This document shows positions 1 to 12,500 of a DNA stretch of 64,000 nt, piece by piece; the stretch's first letter is position 1, and every line of letters starts with the position of its first letter. The position numbers and the translations under genes are program-made. Below the pieces are notes generated by a model that was not told the origin of the DNA, made no database searches, and saw only the letters and a list, made by a program, of their open reading frames with translations. The stretch is from Cladorrhinum sp. PSN259 (taxonomy: Eukaryota; Ascomycota; Sordariomycetes; Sordariales; Podosporaceae): NCBI GenBank assembly GCA_033725935.1, contig MU867064.1:620001-684000 (forward strand), in the 5' to 3' direction.

Positions 1-449
1 CTTGTTGTTCGTGAAGATATTCAAGAACCAGAACGATTTCTGCGGCATAAAACCGAGCCATATCCTCATCGAAACGTCGGAACTTGCGCAGGTACGTAAA
101 AAGTTCACCCCCTGGGATGTAATCTAACAAGATGTAAAGAAAGTCATGGTCGGAGAAGGAGCCGAGGAAGTTGGTGATGAAGGGGTGCCCCGAGACGTCT
201 GAGAGGATCTGTCGTTCGTGGCGTACATGGTCGATTTGCTTGAGCTTGATGACCTCGGTCTTGCGCAGTATCTTGAGAGCATAGACCTTGCTGCGATCAT
301 CATCTGTGCCGTGCGAGGGTCGAACTAGACAGACTCGCGCGAACGTTCCCGTTCCCAGGGTTCGTACCCTCTGAAAGTCAGACAGCGCAAGCTTGCTAGA
401 TGCCGGATCGAAAGGCTCGCTGTTCTCGTCTCTCCTTGGCTGTTGCTGT

Positions 450-504
<55 letters not shown>

Positions 505-619
505 TTTGTTGTTGTTGAGCAGCAGCCGCGGCGGCCATGGCTTTTGCTTGCAATGGGTGAAGGCCAACCGAGATAGGCGGAGAGGGGAGGGCCTGTGAGT
601 GCGCAACTGTCGCCGCCAT
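1..619 (-). CDS. PKA-type AGC protein kinase, N-terminal part (runs off the window)
   Basis: An open frame on the minus strand begins at an ATG at 619 and stays open to position 1, so the C-terminal part lies outside the window. The N-terminus is low complexity: an Ala run, then about 24 Gln from mixed CAA/CAG codons (plus-strand 442-512). The kinase domain follows, with the glycine loop GTGTFARVCLV, the VAIK-type lysine in YALKIL, the PKA-like segment VIKLKQIDHVRHERQIL, and the hinge and helix D in GGELFTYLRKF, ending near FYAAEIVLVLEYLHEQQ. This order and wording are those of cAMP-dependent protein kinase catalytic subunits. Catalytic HRD and DFG motifs and the T-loop are not visible. It may be the second fungal PKA catalytic paralogue rather than the main one; another AGC kinase is less likely. 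It shares a 1.6-kb upstream region with the divergent TBC gene. Confidence 0.8.
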
Positions 620-2214
620 TGTGAGTTTAGGATGGCGAACAAGTGTGTGACAAGAATATCAATTTAGAGGAGCGGGATTGCGGAATGCGGAACGCGGGAT
701 GCGCAGGTAGGGGGCGAGAAGAGGGGTCGCAGGTGGTCTAAAGAGAGATGAGCCCAGCCTCAAGGTTGCAGATATCGAGGCCGGGCTGAAGGAACTAGCG
801 CTACGCAATAGGTGGTAGTGGTATGTGCGTAGTAGGAGAAGGCAAAGATGGAGGGGGGGAAGACAATGGAGTCTGCGCTTCGAGGCCGTGGGGTTCGGCG
901 AGAGGCGGGCGAGAACGTGGGGTCGTGGGAACAAGGACGGGAGGAGGGGTGTCGAGGAGCAGATCGATCAGAGGAACCCCGGCCACATGTTCATTGCCAT
1001 AGTACTATGGTAGAGGAGGGATGTAGGGCGGATATGACGTTTGGCTGCAGGTGATACACTGTGTATGTAGCATTGGCAAATCAGAATACCTTATAGCCGA
1101 GGGTCGAGAGGATTCGATGAAGCTCTTGAAACGAAAGCGGGGCAGACAGACGGGTGATCCAAAACCGAGATGCCAAGACCAGAGGCCCAAAAGAGTGCAA
1201 GTGAGGAAGAGAGGAAGAGGGAGAGAGACACACGCAGAGCTCCTCACAACAAAGTTCTGCTCATCAAAGAACGAGAGCATAGACAGGAAAAACACAGTGA
1301 TAGGAATGACAAAACGCTATCTGAACCCAAAACACCCGGATGCAGCGCTAGATGGGTGGCATACTGGGTCCTTGCTTGAACTTGGAAACTGCCCTGGGGT
1401 TCGGGAGCACTGTATCAAACATGGAGAATCCCTGAAGACGACGTTGGAGGAGATCCACAGCCAGCCAGCCATTCTTGCTTCCTTTCGAGTCTGTTCGTTC
1501 CAGGTTCCATCAAAAGTCTCTACAGGTCATTCTGTAGATCAACTTAACTCAGGAATGCATTTAGAGATTTTTTCGACTTGGTAACGTGCATACATACTTA
1601 TCGCCTTGCCCAAGAATTGTCGCTTGAATCAGTCTGTTGACATGGACTGAGTGTCTTGTGCATGACTGAGCGGGCTGAACGACAGCTTCGTTTTCGATTT
1701 CGGTTGATAACTCGAAAACCAAGGAATATAAACATCGTGAAGGATCTGGGAATGGTCTGTGGTAGTCGTGAAACAACCTGGAATCAGAGGCAGGTGGACA
1801 GGGGCTTGCCTTTCAGGGTTGCCAGGGTTAGGTTAGTGTGCTGGCTCCACTTATAGCATGCCTCCGGCAGGCTTCTTCCGGTTCCATCGGCCACCAGCAT
1901 CAACGTGCGGGCTGTCAAGAGCACTGCAACTGCACTGCATTGATTGTCATTGGGCGACCACCATCAACCACACCTTAGCCCGTCCCATCAGCCGCACACC
2001 AGAGACTCCCTGCCTACCTGGACGAGGACCTTGACAACCACAACCCTCTACTCTATGGACCCAACTCTCGATAATTCAATACCGTGACAGTTATAGGCGA
2101 TGCTAATGCAAACCGACAACTCCGTCGTTGTCGCCCTCGTCCACGTTTGACCAACCACACTACCTCACCCGCTTAGGTGTAGAAGGTAGCTGAGGTGTCT
2201 GGGACCGTCCCGCC
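620..2214. promoter_or_regulatory. Divergent promoter region between the kinase and the TBC gene
   Basis: About 1.6 kb separates the start codons of two divergently oriented genes. It holds only short overlapping open frames without recognisable content. The last 350 bases before 2215 are rich in ACC/CAC and pyrimidine, typical of a fungal 5' leader. No specific binding site was identified. Confidence 0.45.
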
Positions 2215-5200
2215 ATGTTGAACCTCTCGAGCTTCGTGCAAAAGGCCCAGCAGCTCCTGGACCCGACACAGAGTCTTAACATCACCGACTCGGACAGGAA
2301 CCCCTCCAAGGCCTCTCTGTTCCAAAGCCAGTTCCGTCTCCCATCATCCCAGCATCCGCTCTACGAAATCACAGCCGAGCTCACGATCCCTCCTCCCAAT
2401 GCGACACAGGGCGAAAGAGACCGTGATAGGGGCTACCAATATGCCGGCAAACTTCATCTCTCCGAGTCCTACCTCTCCTTCTCCACCACCCCATCCAGCT
2501 TCCTCCACTCAGCCAGTACCTCGACATCTTCCATATTCACTGGGCAAACACACGGCGGAGGACCCAGCGGAAATGGCTTTACATTCCCACTTTCGGCGGT
2601 TAGGAGGGTAGAGCGCCTGCACAGCCAAAACTTCCAGGTTAGAAAGACAGACAGCCGCGCACCAAGATCTCTGGCAGATGACTGACCCCTTTTTGTGTTC
2701 CCAGTTTGCTCTTGCCATTACGACTTGGAACGGAATAAGCCAGGATGACGCCAAGGAAAAGGACAAGAAGGATTTGAAGGAACAACGTATCACTATTCAG
2801 CTTGCGGGGACCCGCCCAGCCTGCGAAAGGTTTTGTGACGGTCTTAAAAAGGGGCTTCGAGCAAACGTGGGAAATGTCGGCAAACTTAAGAAGGTTGTTA
2901 GCGAGTGCTATTCCGAATACCTTCTTCGGACCGAGGACCAGAAAAACGCCAGTCCTCCTGATGCCGGCCTCGGCATGCTCTTCAAGTATCCAGGCGACCC
3001 AAAGAAGCTTCGAGACCGGGCAAAGATGCGGCTGTGGGCCGAATATCTCCGCGACAATGGCCGGAACTTAACACTTATTCGCCAACCCACGTTCCATAAA
3101 TTGATTAGAGTCGGCTTGCCAAACAGGCTAAGGGGTGAAATGTGGGAGTTGTCGTCAGGGTCCATCTATCTGAGGCTGGAAAACCCAACCCTCTTTGCCG
3201 ACACGCTTGCCAAATACTCCGGACAAGAGTCACTCGCCATTGATGAGATTGAAAAGGATCTAAATCGAAGCCTTCCCGAATACCCTGGCTTCCAGAGCGA
3301 GGAGGGTATTGGCCGTCTTCGTCGTGTCCTGACTGCGTACAGCTGGGTCAATGCCGATGTCGGCTACTGCCAGGCCATGAACATTGTTGTGGCCGCCTTG
3401 CTTATTTACATGTCTGAGTCGCAAGCATTTTTCCTTCTTTCTGCTCTGTGTGACCGGCTGGTGCCGGGTTACTACTCGACTACCATGTACGGCACCCTTC
3501 TTGACCAAAAAGTTTTTGAGTCATTGGTGGAAAAGACCATGCCCATATTGTGGGAGCACCTAGTTAAGAGCGACGTTCAACTGTCCGTTGTTTCGCTGCC
3601 CTGGTTTCTGTCCCTTTACGTCAACTCGATGCCTCTGGTTTTTGCCTTCAGGGTTTTGGACGTTTTCTTTGTCGAGGGCCCCAAGGTGTTATTTCAAGTT
3701 GGCTTGGCCATCCTCAGGATAAACGGGGAAGAACTACTTGATGCAACCGACGACGGTGCCTTCATCTCGGTGCTCAAGTCGTACTTTGCTCGCCTTGACG
3801 AGTCGGCGCATCCCAAATCTGAGAACCCCAAGTTGAGAGCCGTTACGAAGTTCCAAGAGCTTATGGTAGTGGCCTTCAAGGAGTTCTCCGGAATAACTCA
3901 TAACAGCATAACCGAATCTCGCTTGAAGAACAAGGACGCTGTGTTGAACAACATTGAAAGTTTTGCAAAGCGCACTGCCATCAGGAATCTCGGACCGGAT
4001 AGCAAACTTCTCAGCACTGATGAACTCGGCGCACTGTATGACAGATTCTACGGCGTGCTGTATGAGCGGCAGCAAAGGGACCAATTCTTGCAACAGGAGC
4101 AAGCTCGGCGAGCAAAGAGCAGCCGCTCGCGGATTTCTGAAGCCCACTCCAGTGATGACCATGGAATTGAGAAAGGCCGGGTGGGCCTTGGGCCGAGCAC
4201 TAGCTTGATGGACTACGATGCGTTCCGCGAGTTCCTTGCCGGCATGTCCAGATGGGCCATATCCGATGCACCAGCCACACCGCGCCGGGACACTTTGGGA
4301 GATAAGCAGGGTGGGTTCTATAACAGCTTCAGAAGGTCCGATGCGATGTTATCGCCCTGGGGAGCAGGGCCGGAGCCTGCAAATCACGAGTTCCTTCAGA
4401 GACTTTTCAAGAAATGGGACACGGGCTCTACATCAACACTCACACTTCAGAATGTCGTTTCTGGAATGGCGCGGATCAAAGGGAAACGCGACATAATGGG
4501 AACCATCAATTACTTCTTTGAGCTGCATGATGATGACGGCGATGGCAGGGTTGACCGAGAAGGCATATTACGCATGTCCGAGGCTTTGCTATTTCTCTCA
4601 CGCCGTGGGCTGGAAGGAAACTTGAGTCCGTCAAATTCGACTCTCACTCTGGCCGGCGACGGCCTTAATAGCGGAAGCGATACACCGGGCCAGTCTGTCA
4701 ATGAAAGATTTCTCGGCAGCGTCAGCGCATTCATCAGGAGGTGCTTCGAATACGCCGACCCAGACCACCCTCAAAATCAAAACGCAATACAGGATGTTCA
4801 GGAGCGGCTGGACGCCCAAAAGCTGGAGGACGCGGCGGATGAGGAACTCGCCAATCCCGATGCATTCGCCATTGGAGATGACGACGATGACGACGACTTG
4901 TTAGCAATGGACTCACCGACCTCCAGCCCCAGAGCAGCAGCAAAACGGCCCGATCTTCTAATGAGCGAGCCGCCTGCACTTCACCTTAACTCTTTGTCGA
5001 CAGGCCTGCGAACAGATAATGATGCCATGACGCGACGACGCGTATCCAAGGCTCAGTCAGAAAAAGCCAATGCAGCCCTTGATCCATCTAACCCCCTTCA
5101 TATCACGCTGCCAACTTTCCGCATGGTTGTTCTTGCGGATGAGCTCCTCGAGCAGTTCTTTGAGTCATCCTTCCCGGCATCGTTTCACATCACTGAAGGT

Positions 5201-5719
5201 CTTACATCGTCGACAACGCCGACAAGCGGATCGACGCTGACCACGTTCTCCAGCCTTGGCATGGGTGCAGGCCGAGCGGTTAACGCCGCGCTTGGCAGTG
5301 CACCTGGTGCTGCAGCGGGGGGTCGTGGTTTGCGGGGTGTTCTGGACAACATTGTCACTGACGGTATGCGCGTTGCCGCTGAGGTTCGCCGGCGCATGGA
5401 GGAGGCCCAAAGAGATTTGGAGAAGAATGCACTTCCCGGCCAACGTAATGATGAGGACGAGGAAGAAGACGAAGATGAGGCTGGCTTTGAGCGCTCGTCA
5501 GGGGCTGGGAAAGGCCCAGCATACCGTGGTGATGCTGAGCGCCGCAGTGTGAGGAGCTCTGATCGAGATCTTCTTACTGGTGCCGATGCAGAAGCTAGCG
5601 ATGCCATGGGCCGTTCCACTGGCGACATTGAGGGGAGTGGCGGGAGTAGTGGTGGGAATGGAAGCGCCAAAGGTGGTGCGGGGGCTGGCAAAGTAGTAGG
5701 GGTTGAATTTGACGGCTAG
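2215..5719 (+). CDS. gyp2: GRAM/TBC/EF-hand Rab GTPase-activating protein (Gyp2/Mdr1-like)
   Basis: Two exons, 2215-2637 and 2705-5719, are joined by a 67-bp phase-0 intron (donor GTTAGA, branch CTGAC, acceptor CCCAG), giving 1145 aa. Residues about 60-200 form a GRAM-like region (YAGKLHLSESYLSFST). The TBC domain, about residues 277-500, starts with GLPNRLRGEMWE. It carries both catalytic fingers: the arginine in IEKDLNRSLPEYPGF (near residue 323) and the glutamine in VGYCQAMN (near 361). An EF-hand-like loop, DDDGDGRVDREG, lies near 745-775. The C-terminus is acidic and Gly/Ser-rich. This order matches Mdr1/Gyp2-type GAPs, which stimulate GTP hydrolysis by Rab proteins in endosomal or recycling traffic; the particular Rab target cannot be told. 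Intact catalytic residues suggest an active GAP. Confidence 0.9.
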
Positions 5720-6573
5720 GGAACGTTGGATGGCTCTCCCCTTCAGCAAGTACGAGATGATAACCAGATTTGAACCAGTGCAGGTGTCTGTTTCTATTTC
5801 TCCTTATTCTATTCCTTATGTTTTGGTCATGGCGCTTTTGTCTTGGTTATTGGAATATCATCAGGCCTTGGTGAGCTAGGAGTCACGGGAAGAATATTAT
5901 TGTAAGTGGGCATCGAGAAGTCGATAGATGGTCTGGCCCCCTTTGACTGATATGGGGGGCGTTTAGTGTCAGGTATCTTGCCAATGCATAACATAACCAC
6001 TCGACAGCCTTTCTTGTCCTTGTCTCTCCTTTTTCCAGCCAGTTCTAGACTTTATCCTTTCCCAAGCCGCATGTCGATCTTCTTTTCGCATCCCTCTTCT
6101 CTTTTCCGAGTTGTCCTTTTAGTTCTCCCTAGGGACACACACAATGTTTTTCCGATAATTTGTGGAAGCCCCTGAAAACCCTCCCCAGGCAGAGACACTA
6201 TGGAATGCTCACCAGCCAATGTGTCTTGAGTACTAATTCAACATCCCGATTGTCGTCGTTATGAGCATTCCATGCCACGGCCACCATGTCTCGGTCGCGC
6301 TCATAGGCGGCGCGAATCGGCCGCGTTTTGAGGACGCGAATGAAGAAGAGGCCATGTTCAAATACAAGCACAGCCCGTCAGTCGCGATTGTGATGGAGAC
6401 CGTCATATTGTCTAGGATTCATCCTGAAGCCATTCGTCTGTGCTGTTACTGCGGACGCGCGAGCTCCCTAACGGCCTTCTTCGCAGATTCACCTTGATAT
6501 CGATCGATATACGTTCACTCATTCACTCGTCATCATCCTCCGAGAAAGACCGCACTTTCGCGCCCCGATCAAG
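5720..6573. other. Intergenic, TBC gene 3' end to WSC gene 5' leader
   Basis: A tandem gene pair with about 850 bases between. The first part is T-rich and probably 3' UTR. A 78-codon open frame at 6261 has no recognisable content. Nothing further is seen. Confidence 0.4.
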
Positions 6574-9500
6574 ATGCGGTCCTGGGCAGGCCAGGCCCTC
6601 CTGGCTCTACTTCTGACCGTGTCCAGCTTTTGGGGCATTGTAGATGCTCAAGCATATTTCGGCACTGTAGGCCGCGAACGCTTCTTTTGCGGGTCTGACA
6701 ACTTCTACTATTTGGGATGCTTCCCGACCTTTGAGACTTCGGCTGGCAACACATATTTTCCGTTTGATTCCACAAGTTATAGTCCTGCACACCCAGTGAG
6801 GAACTTTCCTGGATGGGACCCCGGGACCAACTACAACAGCACAGTCACGCCTCTTGACTGCGCTCGTGTTTGCCGTGGCTTTGGATACAAGTTCTCGGCA
6901 CTCCGAGATAACAATTGCAAATGCGGCCTCCAGCTGCCTTTGGGTTACCTGCCAGGAGCAGACGCAAACTGCGACGTCCCCTGTGGTGGTGACAATTCGC
7001 AAACATGCGGAGGCGGGAGCTCTGCACAAATCTATCTCGACCCGACCTTTGCTGCCAACATTCAGGTGCCCATTCCCGTGCCGGGATTAGAAACCGCCGG
7101 TAACCCTACCCTCGGCATCTACTACCAGTATCTGGGCTGCTATTACACTCCTGACGGCTTCCCGACTCAGGACTCTCGCGCAACGATTCTTCTCACCTCG
7201 GGCGGTATGCAGGGATGTCTTAATTACTGTGCAGGTCTAGGCTATCCCATGGCGTATGGTTTTGCGGAAAAGTGAGTTTCTGGAACTTGAAACCATCCAA
7301 GCTGTTGTCACAATACTGACTTTTAGATGACCAGCGGCAACACGAGGTGCAACTGTGGTACATCGATGGGCAGCAATGCTTTTCGCACACGGGCAGAATA
7401 TCTACAAGAACCGGGTGTCTGTAACTCAACTTGCACAGGGTCAGCATTTGGCAACTGCGATGTTGGGGCTGAAAGGTGTTGTGGGCGGAATAACTACGCT
7501 CCCATCTACCTCAACTCAGAACTTCAGGGCTGCTACAGTCCGCGTCTCCCAGGCTACAAGGCTACCGAGTTCGATGCCACATACGAATGTTATGATCCCC
7601 TGACAACTGTATTTGGTCCTCCCAGAATCCTCCCGACGGCAGTCGTCAACCCAGCCATGCTCCTCACCAGAGGACCAGCTCTACTCAAGCCTCCTCAGGT
7701 CAGTTCTCCGGGCGGAACGATATACTACCTGTTCGCTTGTTTCGGTTCACCATCCTTCAATGGCCCCGGAGTTAACGGTGTGCTAAACGCTTTGACTTCA
7801 GCGACATACCTCAACATTAGTCCGGCAACTCTTGAGAGGTGTGCTGAACTCTGCAGTGCAGGTGGTTACCCCGTGTTTGGTATGACTAATGGCCGGTAAG
7901 TTCGCTCTGCTGGTTGGTGCCCCTGAATCTATGAAGTTGGCTGAATCATTGGGCCCCTTTGCTAGCGATTGCTCCTGTTCGTCGGCTGTGGTAAGTAGCA
8001 GCACAGACTCGATGAGATCCTGCAGAATTGCTTGTGGGGGTGCATCGGCTGTTGCCTGTGGTGCCTCAAACGGCCCTGTTGTCTACAGTGCCCAACAAGC
8101 AGGAGTGTACCTTTCATATCAAGCCACCGTCCTGGCAACGCCATATCCGACATATATCTGTACTGGTAGAAGTGAGTATTTAGCAACAGCCCTGATTCCG
8201 TGACAATGTTAGAAGATTTTTAGCTGACAGTCCTTGATAGCGGCATCGACGACCACAACAGTAACGACACTCACGACGACTTCGACAAGTTTGAGTACCG
8301 AAACTAGCACCACATCGACTACGGCTACTGATTCTTTCACCACGACAAGCACTTCCACCACCGCCGCCGCGCTTGCTGCTACTACTTCCAGCACGTCGAC
8401 GATCGCAACAACAACGTCGACGACGTCTACCATTGCTACTACAACATCCACGACTTCTACAATTGCGACGACAACGTCCACCACATCCACAATTGCGACT
8501 ACGACATCAACCACTTCGACCATTGCAACCACAACTTCGACAACTTCAACTATTGGCACAACGACTTCGACGACTTCTACCATTGCCACGACAACCTCCA
8601 CTACCTCTACGATAGCAACCACAACTTCCACCACATCTACTATTGGGACTACCACTTCGACCACCTCTACAATCGCAACTACAACTTCCACTACCTCTAC
8701 TATTGATACCACGACATCGACCACATCAACGATTGCAACTACAACTTCGACTACCTCTACAATCGCAACTATAACTTCTACCACATCGACAATTGCAACT
8801 ACTACTTCGACCACATCTACAATCGCAACTACAACATCCACAACTTCGATTATTGGCACTACTACTTCGACCACATTTACAATTGGGACCACTACTTCAA
8901 CCACTACTTCAACCACTACTTCAACCACTACTTCAACCACATCAACAATAGCAACTACGACGTCTACCACATCCACAATTGCAACGACAACTTCCACAAC
9001 GACTTCAACTACATCCACCATTGGAACTACTACATCTATCACGTCCACAATTGGCACGACAACCTCAACCACTTCTACAATTGCTACAACTACGTCGACA
9101 ACTTCTACCATTGCTACCACCACGTCCACTACATCCACAAATGCAACGACAACCTCGACAACAACTTCCACTACATCGACTATTGCAACCACCACTTCCA
9201 CTACGTCAACAAGGGCTACAACAACTTCGACGACATCAACAATTGCAACAACAACTTCAACAACATCTACAACTGGCACTACCACATCTACCACATCTAC
9301 GATCGCTACCACCACTTCCACCACTTCGACAATAGCTACCACAACGTCCACTACATCCACCATTGGCACCACCACATCTACCACATCAACAAGAGCCACC
9401 ACGACGTCCACTACATCAACAAGCGCTACGACTACCTCAATTACTTCTACAATCGCTACCACAACGTCAACCACATCCACAATCGCCACCACCACATCCA

Positions 9501-12500
9501 CAACATCAACATCAACGATTGCAACTACAACCTCAACGACATCAACAATTGCTACTACAACTTCTACCACTTCGACAAGTGCCACAACAACCTCCACCAC
9601 ATCTATAAGTGTCACAACAACAACAAGCACGTCGACCTCGACCTCAGCCACAACAACTTCAACCACCTCAACAATTGCCACAACAACATCGACCACCTCC
9701 ACAAGCAGTACAACAATTACTGGTACCGAAACAACAAGCACGACAACCACCTTAACGAGCTTTGCAAGAACTACTGATACAGAGACAACGAGCACCACAA
9801 CCACCGGAACGGAAACTTCAAGTACTACTACCACCGGAACGGAAACTTCAAGCACAACCACTACCGGAACAGAGACAACGAGCACTACAACCACCGAAAC
9901 GGAGACTTCAAGTACTACAACCACCGGAACGGAAACTTCAAGCACAACCACTACCGGAACAGAGACAACGAGCACTACTACCACCGGAACGGAAACTTCA
10001 AGTACTACTACCACTGGAACAGAGACAACGAGCACTACTACCACCGGAACGGAAACTTCAAGTACAACCACTACCGGAACGGAGACTTATAGCACCACTA
10101 CTTCAGGGACCGAGACTATCAGTACGACAACGACCACAACATCAACATCGACATCAACTGAGATCTCAACTACAAGTACCACAACCTCCGGAACGGAAAC
10201 TTACAGTACAACTACGTCTGGAACGGCAACAATTAGTACGACAACAACAGCCACTTCGACGTCAACGCAAATCTCAACCACAAGCACTACTACAACCTCC
10301 ACCAGCCTTACCATCTTTGATTATACTACAACTCGAACGACGGAAGATCTAGCGCTCGTCGCTGCAACCGTCACCACAGGTTTGCCGGAAACGAAGTGCA
10401 CCAAAGGCCGGGATGATCAGGGATGTCGGATCCCACCACCATGGTGGTGGACTGAAGGCGAGCTGGAGTGGTATGCTTGGCGTTATGGTCCTGGACCAGG
10501 CGGTTCCTTGCCATGGTGGTTCTTGGGGACCGAGGAGGAGTGGCAGATGTTTTGGGAACAGTATACGGCAGCGCACCCAGGAGCTGCAATCAGTACGAGC
10601 GTAACAACCACCACATCTACAGAGATTAGCACAACGACATCTACATCTCTCACCACGTCCACCTCGCTTACTACTTCTACAACACTTACAACATCTACTT
10701 CACTCTCTACCCAAACATCCTCAACAACCACAACATCCACCTCTGTATCACTAGCCACATCCACCTCTCTCACCACGTCAACTTCACTCACAACTTCGAC
10801 CTCTTTAACAACATCCACCACAGCGACGACGACAACGTCGACCTCACGCACAGCAACCACTTCCACGTCTCTGACAACATCAACCTCGCTTACTACGTCC
10901 ACTTCTCTCACCACATCCACTTCTCTCACCACATCCACTTCTCTCACAACTTCGACCTCTTTAACAACTTCGACTACAGCAACGACAACAACATCCACCT
11001 CTCTCACCACGTCCACTTCTCTCACCACGTCCACTTCTCTCACCACGTCCACTTCTCTCACCACGTCCACTTCTCTCACCACGTCCACTTCTCTCACCAC
11101 GTCCACTTCGCTCACAACTTCGACCTCTTTAACAACATCGACCTCGCGCACAACTACCACTTCTACGTCTCTCACTACATCTACCTCGCTTACTACGTCA
11201 ACCTCACGCACAACAACTACGTCTACGTCGTTGACGACATCAACCACAGCAACAACCACAACATCAACCTCACGCACTGCAACCACTTCCACGTCCCTGA
11301 CAACAACGACATCGACTTCACGCACAACTACCACTTCTACGTCCTTGACAACATCAACCTCGCGCACAACAACCACTTCCACATCCCTCACAACAAGTAC
11401 ATCAACCTCACGTACAACGACAACATCAACCTCGCGCACAGCAACCACTTCCACATCACGCACAACAACCACTTCCACATCTTTAACAACTTCAACCACG
11501 CGCACAACAACGACAACAACCACCACATCAACAGGCGCAGCAGCTGGGACGGGAGGAGCTGTAGCAGGTCGCGAGAACATTGAAGGTGCGCCTGGGACCG
11601 TGAATGGTCAGGGCGTTTTGATTCCTGGCACGGCGAATGCGCGTGGACCCATTGGTGGCGGAGCGAGAACTGGAGGTGCAAGCGGTACAGGCACCGGTGC
11701 TGGAGCTGGGGCTGGTGGTATAGGAGGTGCGGCTGGTGCAGGCCGTGAAGGTATTGACGGCCCTCCTGGCACGGTGAATAGCCAGGGTGTTCTTATACCT
11801 GGTCCCTTTAACCGCGGTGGGCCTATTGGTGCCGGGTTACGAGGAGGTGCAGGAGCTGGAGCAGGTGGAAGTCTCAATGGTCCCATCGGAGGTGCGGGCC
11901 GGCCTGGAGCAGGTGGCGCCGGTGGTGCTGCGGGTGCAGGAGGGTTGGGCGCTGGTGTAGGTCGTCCTGGCAGAGGAGGAGCTGGAGCTGGAGTGATTAA
12001 CGATGATGATTTCGGCAACGACTTTGGCGTCGACTTCGGTGATGACTTTGCTGAGAACTTCGATGTCGGCCTCGGCGGTACTGATGGAGCAGGTCGTGGA
12101 GATGCAGGAGGGGACGGTGGTGCCGGAGGACGGAGAGCCGGTGCTGGCCGTCCTGGAGCAGAAGATCGTGGAGCAGGAGGCGCCGGTGGTACAGGTGGCG
12201 GTGGTGGTGCAAGAGGCAGTGCCTTCGGGGATGGTCTCGGTGATGACTTTGAAAATGATTTCGAGACTGGTAACGTCGATGTAGGCGGCAGAGCAGATGG
12301 ATTTCCCGCCAACTTTCCATTCCCAACTGATGACTGGATTCCTGGGCCAACCGGACCTTTAGAAGATGATTCGGACGCAGATGCCGGATCAGATGGTCTT
12401 GATGACGCCGGCGGTGGTACTGGAGGAGGAGATGGTGATGGCGGTGGCGCCGCTGCTCGTCCTGGCGCGGGAGGCGTCGGCGGTGCTGATGCTGATGCTG

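Noticed and set aside
8209..10071. 620-codon open frame on the minus strand (VVVLEVSVPV repeats)
   Set aside because: It is the mirror of the Thr/Ser repeat array: ACN/TCN-rich sense units cannot produce stops in that antisense frame. No ATG context, introns or domain support it.
8390..11540. CRISPR-like regular repeats
   Set aside because: Repeats are contiguous, coding and synonymous-variable, without unique spacers, in a eukaryotic genome.
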